DNA from: Segatella copri
GTDB lineage: Bacteria > Bacteroidota > Bacteroidia > Bacteroidales > Bacteroidaceae
Reading direction: 5' to 3'
Assembly: GCF_015074785.1 (NCBI RefSeq)
Contig: NZ_CP042464.1
Coordinates: forward strand, 930,001 to 994,000
Length of the DNA stretch: 64,000 bases
Below, piece after piece: positions 8,344 through 15,601 of the stretch. The position numbers were made by a program, and so were the translations under genes. A model generated the notes under the pieces. It was given only the letters and a program-made list of their open reading frames with translations. It was not told where the DNA came from and did no database searches. Every line of letters starts with the position of its first letter. The first letter of the stretch is position 1.

Positions 8344-8985
8344 TTATTTCTTCTTGAGCCCCTTGTATGCAAGGAACGCTACAATAACAACGGCAAGAGC
8401 CAAGATGATGTAACCGAGCTCATGACTATACTTTAATGCCTGCTGATATACATCTTGAGTTGTTTTATAGTCTGTATATTGGTAAATACCCCAACCGATG
8501 GTTGCTAAAACTGTATTCCAGATGCCAGCACCGATTGTGGTATAGAGCAAGAGTTTGCCTACATGCATACCTGCCAAACCGGCTGGAATGCTGATTAACT
8601 GGCGAACAGCTGGTACCAGGCGCCCAAAAATAGTGGATGCGGCTCCATGCTTGCGGAAATACTCTTCTGCAACTTCTACCTTTTGGCGGTCTATCAGGCA
8701 CATATGTCCGATGCGGCTGTCGGCAAAACGGTAGATGATAGGGCGGCCTACCCATTTAGCTAAATAATAGTTGATAAGTGCACCGATATTGGCACCAATG
8801 GTGGCAAATACGATGACTAGGATAAACGACATTCCGCTATCAGGATCCATGGCTTTCCATGCTGCAGGTGGAACAACCACCTCTGATGGGAATGGGACGA
8901 ATGAACTCTCGATAGCCATGAAAAGGGTTACTACCCAGTAATTTAAATTGTCGAGTATCCAAAGAAAAAGATCTGCAGTATTCAT
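8344..8985 (-). CDS. DedA family membrane protein
   Basis: 213 aa integral membrane protein of the DedA/VTT (SNARE-associated) family. Hallmarks are ESSFVPFPSEVVVPPAAW (residues ~26-43), the re-entrant-loop region FGRLVPAVRQLISIPAGLAGM near residues 120-140, and GAGIWNTVLATIGWGIYQ. DedA proteins are inner-membrane proteins linked to lipid-carrier or phospholipid flipping and envelope homeostasis; the substrate here is unknown. The start at 8985 gives the normal length. It lies 63 bp downstream of glnS on the same strand, behind a hairpin. Confidence 0.9.
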   Translation of the reverse strand: MNTADLFLWILDNLNYWVVTLFMAIESSFVPFPSEVVVPPAAWKAMDPDSGMSFILVIVFATIGANIGALINYYLAKWVGRPIIYRFADSRIGHMCLIDRQKVEVAEEYFRKHGAASTIFGRLVPAVRQLISIPAGLAGMHVGKLLLYTTIGAGIWNTVLATIGWGIYQYTDYKTTQDVYQQALKYSHELGYIILALAVVIVAFLAYKGLKKK

Positions 8986-9008
8986 TTGTTATCTTGAATC
9001 TGAATAAT

Positions 9009-9039
9009 ATCTGTCTCAGCTGTTGAAACTGAGACAGAT
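9009..9039 (-). terminator. Perfect hairpin between glnS and the DedA gene
   Basis: A 10-bp perfect stem (ATCTGTCTCA and its complement) encloses an 11-base loop just after the glnS stop. No long T run follows, so it may be an attenuating or mRNA-end hairpin rather than a strong terminator. Confidence 0.5.
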
Positions 9040-9048
9040 ATAGGTGAT

Positions 9049-10764
9049 TTATTTATTCTGTTTTGCCCATGTATCCTTCAAGCCAACGGTTTTGTTGAAT
9101 ACTGGTTTTTCTGCAGTAGAATCAAGATCGGCCATGAAATAACCGATACGCTGGAACTGGAGATATTCACCTGGCTTCTTGTTGGCTGCATATTCCTCAA
9201 CATAGCAGTTAGGATAGTCGTGGAAGCTATCCGGGTTGAGCAGCTCGTGGAAGTCACGTTCATCAGCAGATGGATTTTCTACCATAAAGAGACGGTCGTA
9301 TTCGCGCACCTCTGCCTTTACGCAGTGATCTGCTGATACCCAATGCAATGTACCCTTAACCTTACGGTTGGCACCTTCCATGCCGCTCTTACTGATAGGA
9401 TCGTATTCTGCCTGAATCTCAGTGATAACGCCATTTTCGTCCTTTGTGCATCCAGTGCACTTAACGATGTAAGCATTCTTCAGACGAACTTCTTTACCCG
9501 GAGTCATACGGAAGAATTTTTTAGGAGCATCTTCCATAAAGTCAGCACGCTCTATCCAGAGATTCTTAGAGAATGTGATGGTATGTGTACCGTCAGCTTC
9601 ATTTTCTGGATTATTGATTGCTTCCATTTCCTCAGTTTCACCTTCCGGATAGTTGGTAATTACGAGTTTTACAGGATCAAGTACTGCGCTCACACGACAT
9701 GCTTTCTTGTTCAAGTCTTCTCTAACAGATGCTTCGAGTAAGGCCATATCGTTGAGAGCATCGAACTTAGTATAACCGATACTGTCGATAAACATACGAA
9801 TACTCTCAGGAGAGTAACCGCGACGGCGCATTCCGCAAAGAGTAGGCATACGTGGGTCGTCCCATCCGATAACCAGTTTCTCATCTACCAGCTGGTGAAG
9901 CTTACGCTTGCTCATTACTGTATAAGTGAGGTTCAATCGGTTGAACTCAATCTGGCGTGGACGATTGTCGTTTAATACATCTGCAGTTCCGTCCTTCTCC
10001 TTCAAGAAATCGATGAACTTATCGTAAAGCGGACGGTGAGGTACAAATTCCAATGTACAGATAGAGTGGGTTACCCCCTCAAAGTAGTCACTCTGTCCGT
10101 GAGCGAAATCATACATAGGATATGCATGCCATTTTGTTCCTGTACGGTGATGAGGAGTTTGGATGATACGATACATGATAGGATCGCGGAAATGCATGTT
10201 TGGATTCGCCATATCGAGTTTTGCGCGAAGCACCATGCTGCCTTCTACGGCCTCAGGAGTATTCATCTTCTCAAACAAAGCAAGGCTTTCTTCGATTGGG
10301 CGATCACGATATGGACTAGCAGTACCCGGTGAGGTAGGGGTACCCTTCTGCTGTGCTATTTCTTCAGCAGTTTGTTCATCAATATATGCATTGCCCTTCT
10401 TGATCATCCAGACAGCAAAATCCCAAAGCTTCTCAAAGTAGTCTGAAGCATAGTAGATATTGCCCCACTTGAATCCGAGCCACTGGATGTCTTGAAGAAT
10501 ATTCTCTACATATTCATTGTTTTCCTTGCTAGGGTTAGTGTCATCAAAACGAAGATTGCAAACACCATTATATTTCTCTGCAACACCAAAGTCCATGCAG
10601 ATAGCTTTGGCATGGCCGATATGCAGATAACCATTAGGCTCTGGCGGAAAACGCGTCTGGATTCGTCCTCCGTTTTTGCCTTCTTTGAGGTCTTCCTCAA
10701 CTAACTGTTCTACGAAAGAGATACTTTTCTTCTCTTCCAAATTGTTTTCTTCATTAATTGCCAT
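9049..10764 (-). CDS. glnS: Glutamine--tRNA ligase
   Basis: 571 aa class I aminoacyl-tRNA synthetase that charges tRNA-Gln with glutamine in the cytoplasm. It has the PPEPNGYLHIGHAKA signature (HIGH at residues 48-51), the LRFDDTNPSKE block just after, WHAYPMYDFAHGQSDYFEGVTHSICTLEF-type sequence characteristic of GlnS, and VMSKRKL as the KMSKS loop. The C-terminal half is the GlnS/GluRS anticodon-binding beta-barrel region (VRLKNAYIVKCTG and following). Length is normal. A TATCTTTG promoter element lies about 40 bp upstream. Confidence 0.97.
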   Translation of the reverse strand: MAINEENNLEEKKSISFVEQLVEEDLKEGKNGGRIQTRFPPEPNGYLHIGHAKAICMDFGVAEKYNGVCNLRFDDTNPSKENNEYVENILQDIQWLGFKWGNIYYASDYFEKLWDFAVWMIKKGNAYIDEQTAEEIAQQKGTPTSPGTASPYRDRPIEESLALFEKMNTPEAVEGSMVLRAKLDMANPNMHFRDPIMYRIIQTPHHRTGTKWHAYPMYDFAHGQSDYFEGVTHSICTLEFVPHRPLYDKFIDFLKEKDGTADVLNDNRPRQIEFNRLNLTYTVMSKRKLHQLVDEKLVIGWDDPRMPTLCGMRRRGYSPESIRMFIDSIGYTKFDALNDMALLEASVREDLNKKACRVSAVLDPVKLVITNYPEGETEEMEAINNPENEADGTHTITFSKNLWIERADFMEDAPKKFFRMTPGKEVRLKNAYIVKCTGCTKDENGVITEIQAEYDPISKSGMEGANRKVKGTLHWVSADHCVKAEVREYDRLFMVENPSADERDFHELLNPDSFHDYPNCYVEEYAANKKPGEYLQFQRIGYFMADLDSTAEKPVFNKTVGLKDTWAKQNK

Positions 10765-10800
10765 AATTCAATAAAAAGAATAATTTTTAAATTTATGGTG

Positions 10801-10808
10801 CAAAGATA
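10801..10808 (-). promoter_or_regulatory. -7 element of the glnS promoter
   Basis: The minus strand reads TATCTTTG followed by GCACC, 37 bp upstream of the glnS start. The -33 region is not a clear TTG. Confidence 0.55.
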
Positions 10809-10924
10809 CAAATTTAATTGTAAGTACCGAAATTATCTGGCAGATAATTTTGTTTTGGGAGCAATAATTCACAAAATATGTTTTTAAACATATAAAAAGA
10901 TTCGTTCGTTTCGAAAAATATGTC

Positions 10925-11020
10925 TATCTTTGCATCGTTATCCTGAATACAATCTTTTTACCTTAAATGAAACTAATACCAAAAAAGAACGCCTTCGCTG
11001 TGAAGCGAGGGCGTTTTGCT
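10925..11020 (+). ncRNA. Possible short intergenic RNA on the plus strand
   Basis: TATCTTTG at 10925-10932 could start a plus-strand transcript near 10939 that would end at the hairpin at 10988-11015, which is followed by TTTTGCTTTT. The product would be ~80 nt, with no ORF. The -33 box is weak, and the hairpin is better explained as the terminator of the minus-strand lipoprotein gene, so confidence is low. Confidence 0.25.
10981..11015 (-). terminator. Terminator of the small lipoprotein gene
   Basis: The stem AACGCC-TCGCT / AGCGA-GGCGTT at 10988-11015 is followed on the minus strand by a run of T (complement of 10981-10986). It starts about 28 bp after the stop codon. Confidence 0.75.
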
Positions 11021-11042
11021 TTTATACCAGGTTCATATTTAA

Positions 11043-11423
11043 TTACTTTTTGCGGAATGTTTCGTTCTTAATAATGATAGAACCTTCTTCTGTATCGAGT
11101 GTTGCCTGCTCCTGAACGTCGGCATCGAGACCCTTGCGGCTCAGGATAATCACAGCAGCTTTACCTTCTGGCTTAGCAGGCAATTCCCACTTGTAAAATT
11201 CCTTATCAAGGCCTTTTACTTTAACAGAGAAATCACTGTTCAAAGTTACACTGCGTTCACCATCTGCGCTCTTATATTCACCGGCTGCGGCAGCCTGAAA
11301 TGCAGAATCGGTTACAACAGTCTGTTCTGCCTGAGCTGGTGCTGGAGCTGGTGCTTTTTTCTCAGAACATGCTGTGAAAGCTATCAGACCCATAGCAAAT
11401 GCAAGAATTGATAATTTCTTCAT
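11043..11423 (-). CDS. Small Ala/Pro-rich lipoprotein (possibly NlpE-like)
   Basis: 126 aa with a lipoprotein signal peptide ending LIAFTAC (Cys19), a short Ala/Pro linker (KKAPAPAPAQAEQ), then a compact beta-rich domain (GEYKSADGERSVTLNSD... IIKNETFRKK). The GEYKSADGE-x-SVTLNSD pattern recalls NlpE-like copper-response lipoproteins, but the CxxC typical of E. coli NlpE is absent, so only an envelope lipoprotein call is safe. It appears monocistronic, with its own terminator. Confidence 0.6.
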   Translation of the reverse strand: MKKLSILAFAMGLIAFTACSEKKAPAPAPAQAEQTVVTDSAFQAAAAGEYKSADGERSVTLNSDFSVKVKGLDKEFYKWELPAKPEGKAAVIILSRKGLDADVQEQATLDTEEGSIIIKNETFRKK

Positions 11424-11499
11424 AATCTTTAAATTTTATATGTTAATAATAAAGTTAATCTAAACCATTTTTATAAGCTAACTCTTTTTATACATTTGT

Positions 11500-12198
11500 T
11501 TATCTCAGTGGTATGCTATAGAAAGATAGTATTCCACTGGTACAAATGATTACCCAAATAGAAACGAGCCCCGTAATGATAGGGACGCTTGCAAATCTGA
11601 TGTCGTGGTTGGGCTTAAAACGTTCGGTATGCTTCCTTAAAAAATACTGAAATATATAATAATATAAGGTGGCATAGAGAAAACCAATGAGGGTACCAAT
11701 CAGGATGTCGCCAAAATAGTGTACACCGAGATACATGCGGGAATAACTGGTTATCAATGCCCACAGGCATAAGAATATCGTGAGTTTGCTCCGGCGAACC
11801 AGATATTGTGCAAAGAAGGCCATGCTCCATGCATTGGCTGCATGAGAAGATGGGAAACCATATCTGCCACCCCGATATCCTTGAACAACATGTACCATCG
11901 GACTGATAGGATTATCAGGATTGCTGGGACGCATTCTTGCTACTAATGGCTTCAGAATACCTGATGCAGTCTGGTCTGAAAACAAGATAATCAGAGTGAT
12001 GACAACTATAGTGCTCATCACAACCTTGACAGGAAAATTCTTAAGCAGTACAAAGATAAAACTGGCATAGAACGGAACCCATACAAAACGGTCTGAGAAA
12101 ATCATCATGAAGTAATCCCAATACACGTTGTGAAAACCATTGAAAAACAGAAAAATCTGCGTATCAATCTGTTCTATTTGATGAAGTAATTCTATCAT
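11500..12198 (-). CDS. PAP2 family membrane phosphatase
   Basis: 232 aa with about six transmembrane segments and the three PAP2 phosphatase motifs: KPLVARMRP (residues ~83-91), the PSSHA motif in GFPSSHAANAW (~113-123), and SRMYLGVHYFGDILIG (~150-165) with the catalytic His. Such enzymes dephosphorylate undecaprenyl-pyrophosphate, phosphatidylglycerophosphate or lipid A at the membrane. It lies 70 bp downstream of an LtaS-like phosphotransferase gene on the same strand, suggesting a shared role in envelope lipid or glycan modification. The substrate cannot be told from sequence alone. Confidence 0.9.
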   Translation of the reverse strand: MIELLHQIEQIDTQIFLFFNGFHNVYWDYFMMIFSDRFVWVPFYASFIFVLLKNFPVKVVMSTIVVITLIILFSDQTASGILKPLVARMRPSNPDNPISPMVHVVQGYRGGRYGFPSSHAANAWSMAFFAQYLVRRSKLTIFLCLWALITSYSRMYLGVHYFGDILIGTLIGFLYATLYYYIFQYFLRKHTERFKPNHDIRFASVPIITGLVSIWVIICTSGILSFYSIPLR

Positions 12199-12268
12199 AG
12201 TCTTTCTTTATGAAATTCTGTAATGTTCGCTTTCTTGTTTCTGATAATCTGTTGCCCTGTCGTTTGGG

Positions 12269-14179
12269 CTATTTTGCACTCAAGTCATCGTACAACTTCT
12301 GTAGATAAGCCATGCCTCGCTTCAGGTTATAACCTTTTTTGCCTTTATCATAAACAACCTTTTTGGATTTATTGTCGTAGATGATAGAGTTCTCCTCTGA
12401 TACCATGCCGAAAGCATCGGGTACATCAAAGAATGCAAATTTAGGAGTAGCATCACTCAACATATTCTTGCTGAACAAGAAGTCTTTGTGAGGAATGCCT
12501 AATTGTCCGAGCAGTGTAGCTGCTATATCATGCTGACTTCCTATGAGTTTTACATTCATTGGGCGAGCTATTGCTCCACCGGTCATGATAAGTGGAATCT
12601 GATAGCGGCTGCGGTCAAAGTTGTCAAGATGTTCTTTGTATGCGCCAACATGATCGGCAACGAGTAATACCAAAGTATTTTTCCATCTAGGCAATTTGCT
12701 GTATTCACGCAGAAGATGACCTATGACACTATCAGTGTAAGCAAATGCATTTAACCGTTTGTCTTTCAGTCTGCTATATGGTACATCGAATGGCTCATGA
12801 CTGCTTGATGTCTGGAATACTCTCAGCATAGGCTGTTTGGCATTCTGTTCTTTCCTGAGGTCTGCAAGCAGCCGGTTGGCTACTATATGATCGTGTACTC
12901 CCCATTTGCTCAATTTGTCTTCTATAGGGAAATCACTATCTGAAATGATTCTCTCATAGCCCTGGGAAACCAGCCAAGAGCGTTGGTTGGCAAAATCAAC
13001 ATCACCACCATAATAATATGCATTGCCGTAATGCTTTGCTTTAGCCAATGAACGTGCCAATGATGGTAATTGTGCAGATTTTGCCGGGTAGCGCATGATG
13101 CTGGTTGTAGGTTGTGCAGGATAACCGCTCAAAACAGCAACCAGACCACGATCCGTGCGGAAAGTGTTGGAATAGAATCTTGGGAAGAAAATTCCCTTTT
13201 TGGCTATTGAGTCCAAGCAGACCGCTACGTCTTTATGTGTTCCGACGGAAGGCATGATGTCGTTGGCAAAGCTTTCCATAATAATAATAAGTATATCCGG
13301 CTTTCCGTTTTTCCGAGCTTCTTCATTCAGGAGTGGGTAGGTGTTCTGGTCGCTTGAACTTACCATTTGAGCAAAGAGCTTGTTAGCTTCTTCTTCTGGC
13401 ATGTATCGGTATTGCGATGCAAAATCTTCTTGATGGGTCAGTGATTCAAACAGGCTGAACATCGGATTGACGGCAGCATGATTCAAAAACGCATTTTGGC
13501 TGAAATATGCCTTTCCTGTATTTGTTGTAGATACAGTAAATCCTCCTCTGATAGGAATGAAGAGAAGGGCAGTAAGCAGTAACAGAATAAGAGAATGGCG
13601 CATACGATGATACTCTATGTCTGAGTAGCGTGTTCTACGACCACTGCCGAAATCTCCAAAACCATAGTTGCTGTATCTGCTGGAATAGCGCTTCTGGGTA
13701 TGAGGCATGCGGAGTGCGAACCAGACGGCTATGGTAAGCAGCACAGTGATGAGGAGAGCAAAAAAGATGTAAAGCCCTCCAACACTTGCAAGTGCATCCT
13801 TTGGCGAGGTAAAGAAATAATATAATGGAGTGCTATCTAGCGGGAAGTTCCAATATGGATATAATCCTGCATTCAGTATGAATGTAATGGAAACCAGGAA
13901 AGATGCCAGTATAAAATAAGCATTCAGAATGGGACGTATAATCTCCTTACGAAACCAAATCATAGCGATGAGCAACAAACCCGGTAGTGCGGTGAGGTAA
14001 CCAGCCATAGAGAGGTCGAGTGATAAACCGTACCACATCACTGTAGGCATTTCGCTCCAGATATTATCGATAGGTTGTGTAGCAGAAGCCTTTTCCAATA
14101 TCATGAAAAATGGTTTCTGAATACTGAACAAAATGACAAACGTAAAATACGTTTTTATAAACCACAATATTTGCTTCAT
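12269..14179 (-). CDS. LTA-synthase-like sulfatase-family phosphotransferase
   Basis: 636 aa: five or so N-terminal transmembrane helices (to about residue 215), then a periplasmic sulfatase-fold domain. The fold is shown by DILIIIMESFAND (metal-binding Glu, ~residue 297), the nucleophile region SNTFRTDRGLVAVLSGYP (Thr ~335), and VLLVADHVGAYKEHLD with metal-binding Asp/His. Relatives transfer phosphoglycerol or phosphoethanolamine from phospholipids to glycans or lipid A. In a Gram-negative organism the acceptor is probably not classical lipoteichoic acid. The PAP2 phosphatase gene follows 70 bp later. Confidence 0.85.
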   Translation of the reverse strand: MKQILWFIKTYFTFVILFSIQKPFFMILEKASATQPIDNIWSEMPTVMWYGLSLDLSMAGYLTALPGLLLIAMIWFRKEIIRPILNAYFILASFLVSITFILNAGLYPYWNFPLDSTPLYYFFTSPKDALASVGGLYIFFALLITVLLTIAVWFALRMPHTQKRYSSRYSNYGFGDFGSGRRTRYSDIEYHRMRHSLILLLLTALLFIPIRGGFTVSTTNTGKAYFSQNAFLNHAAVNPMFSLFESLTHQEDFASQYRYMPEEEANKLFAQMVSSSDQNTYPLLNEEARKNGKPDILIIIMESFANDIMPSVGTHKDVAVCLDSIAKKGIFFPRFYSNTFRTDRGLVAVLSGYPAQPTTSIMRYPAKSAQLPSLARSLAKAKHYGNAYYYGGDVDFANQRSWLVSQGYERIISDSDFPIEDKLSKWGVHDHIVANRLLADLRKEQNAKQPMLRVFQTSSSHEPFDVPYSRLKDKRLNAFAYTDSVIGHLLREYSKLPRWKNTLVLLVADHVGAYKEHLDNFDRSRYQIPLIMTGGAIARPMNVKLIGSQHDIAATLLGQLGIPHKDFLFSKNMLSDATPKFAFFDVPDAFGMVSEENSIIYDNKSKKVVYDKGKKGYNLKRGMAYLQKLYDDLSAK

Positions 14180-14305
14180 ATCTATGCTTCTTGACTAATA
14201 ATTATGATATACTCGGCTTTGAGCTTGAAAATTAATGCAAAAATAACCATTTTATTTCATATAAACGACTTTTTTGTGTTTATTTTTCAAAAAAGTGAGA
14301 AAAAA

Positions 14306-14337
14306 TTTGGTCGTTCTAAATAAAAGTCGTACCTTTG
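14306..14337 (+). promoter_or_regulatory. Promoter of the small HTH regulator gene
   Basis: TTG at 14307-14309, a 20-bp gap, then TACCTTTG at 14330-14337, 25 bp before the ATG. Both boxes match the Bacteroidota consensus. Confidence 0.75.
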
Positions 14338-14362
14338 TTGTAATAAATTTTATAACATAACT

Positions 14363-14785
14363 ATGGCTAAGTACAATATTCAACCTAAAAAAGAAAAAAT
14401 AGCAAGATATCAATCTATGCTGAGTGAAGAAACTAAGGACCGCCTTCGCGACGAGATAATCCGTGTTCTTGTTACTGAAAGAAAGTACAAGGACCCAGAC
14501 TATAGTTCCAAGAAACTTGCAGAGGATTTGAATACTAACTCTCGCTATATTTCTGCTGTATGCGCAACTCGATTTCATAAGAATTATGCCGAGTTGGTGA
14601 ATGATTATCGAGTAAACGATGCTATGTCTTTACTTACCGATAAGCGTTATGCAAGAATGAGTGTAGAAGGTATCAGCGAAATGGCTGGTTTCAATACTCG
14701 TCAGAGTTTCTATGCTAATTTCTTCAAGCGAATAGGCGTTACTCCCCGTCAATATCGTGCTAATCATTTTAAGGGATTGGAGTAA
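14363..14785 (+). CDS. Short AraC-type helix-turn-helix transcriptional regulator
   Basis: 140 aa containing little beyond an AraC-type DNA-binding domain: first helix-turn-helix around YSSKKLAEDLNTNSRYISAV (residues ~50-70) and the second around SVEGISEMAGFNTRQSFYANFFKRIGVTPRQYR (~104-135), the canonical AraC signature. The usual N-terminal ligand or receiver domain is missing; residues 1-45 are basic and Lys-rich. It has its own strong promoter and converges with a sigma factor gene across a shared terminator. Targets are unknown. Confidence 0.85.
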   Translation: MAKYNIQPKKEKIARYQSMLSEETKDRLRDEIIRVLVTERKYKDPDYSSKKLAEDLNTNSRYISAVCATRFHKNYAELVNDYRVNDAMSLLTDKRYARMSVEGISEMAGFNTRQSFYANFFKRIGVTPRQYRANHFKGLE

Positions 14786-14816
14786 GTTTTAATTGTTAAT
14801 AACTAGAACATGAAAC

Positions 14817-14860
14817 AAAAAGGAGGGTGTATCATAAGTTAATGATTCACCCTCCTTTTT
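14817..14860. terminator. Bidirectional terminator
   Basis: Perfect 13-bp stem AAAAAGGAGGGTG / CACCCTCCTTTTT with an 18-base loop between the convergent HTH regulator and sigma factor genes. A and T runs on both sides let it work in both directions. Confidence 0.9.
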
Positions 14861-14881
14861 GTTTTTACAAACTATTGCGAG

Positions 14882-15499
14882 TTACCTCTTGAAGTAGTTT
14901 CTCAATGCCTGGTGGCGGATACTCCTGTTCAATCTGCGTATGGTCAGATTTCGTATCTGGCGAACTCGCTCGCGTTTGAGCCCCATATCTTCAGCAATTT
15001 CTGCCATCGTTTCTTTAGGAACACCTATACCATAGAATTTGGTGATGATTTCTTTCTCTCGTGGCAATAAATCTGCAATGCTTTCTGCCATCTTTTTCTT
15101 CATCATTTCTATATTCAGGGTATCATCTGCAATCTTTACATCCGGATCGTTTAATATGTCTAATAGGGTATACGGATTGTTTGCGCTTAGTGGCGCATCT
15201 ACAGATACAGCCTTGTCTGCGTTTCTTGGGGCAAATTTCTTCTGGTCTTTCGGTAAACGATAAAGTCCTGATTGTTTATCGATGGTCTGTGATATAGCCT
15301 TGTGAACGAATGGACCGGCATAAGCCACAAAATCGGTGCCCCGGTCGGCTTGGAACTTTCTGGCTGCCATAAGCATTGCCAGAGTTCCTTCGCTAACCAA
15401 GTCATCAAACTCAACGCCTTTACCTTTATACTGGTTGGCTACTGATTTTACATAGTTTAAGTTCTCACTAACTATCTTGTTTATTTCTTTTTCTGTCAT
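14882..15499 (-). CDS. Sigma-70 family RNA polymerase sigma factor (second RpoD-like factor)
   Basis: 205 aa from the ATG at 15499. The longer frame to 15520 would begin at a TTG that is part of the promoter -7 box, so it is rejected. Region 2 includes FDDLVSEGTLAMLMAARKF and TDFVAYAGPFVHKAI; region 4 includes LLPREKEIITKFYGIG and an HTH ([28 protein letters not shown]). Region 1.1 and a full region 3 are missing, so it is a compact alternative factor related to the primary sigma factor, which is encoded at 24141-25013. Its regulon cannot be predicted from the window. Confidence 0.88.
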   Translation of the reverse strand: MTEKEINKIVSENLNYVKSVANQYKGKGVEFDDLVSEGTLAMLMAARKFQADRGTDFVAYAGPFVHKAISQTIDKQSGLYRLPKDQKKFAPRNADKAVSVDAPLSANNPYTLLDILNDPDVKIADDTLNIEMMKKKMAESIADLLPREKEIITKFYGIGVPKETMAEIAEDMGLKRERVRQIRNLTIRRLNRSIRHQALRNYFKR

Positions 15500-15517
15500 A
15501 CTCAATAATTCTTTTTG

Positions 15518-15548
15518 CAAATATACATAGAATAATTCAAAAAAGCAA
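15518..15548 (-). promoter_or_regulatory. Promoter of the second sigma factor gene
   Basis: On the minus strand TTG (15548-15546), a 20-bp gap, then TATATTTG (15525-15518). Transcription should begin about 12 bp before the ATG at 15499, which excludes the longer TTG start. Confidence 0.75.
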
Positions 15549-15601
15549 GTATTTTGCGCATTTTAACCAATCATTTTGGTTTCCACATATTATATATGTT
15601 T

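Noticed and set aside
15500..15520. Longer 212-aa start (TTG) for the second sigma factor
   Set aside because: That codon lies within the TATATTTG promoter element; transcription starts downstream of it.
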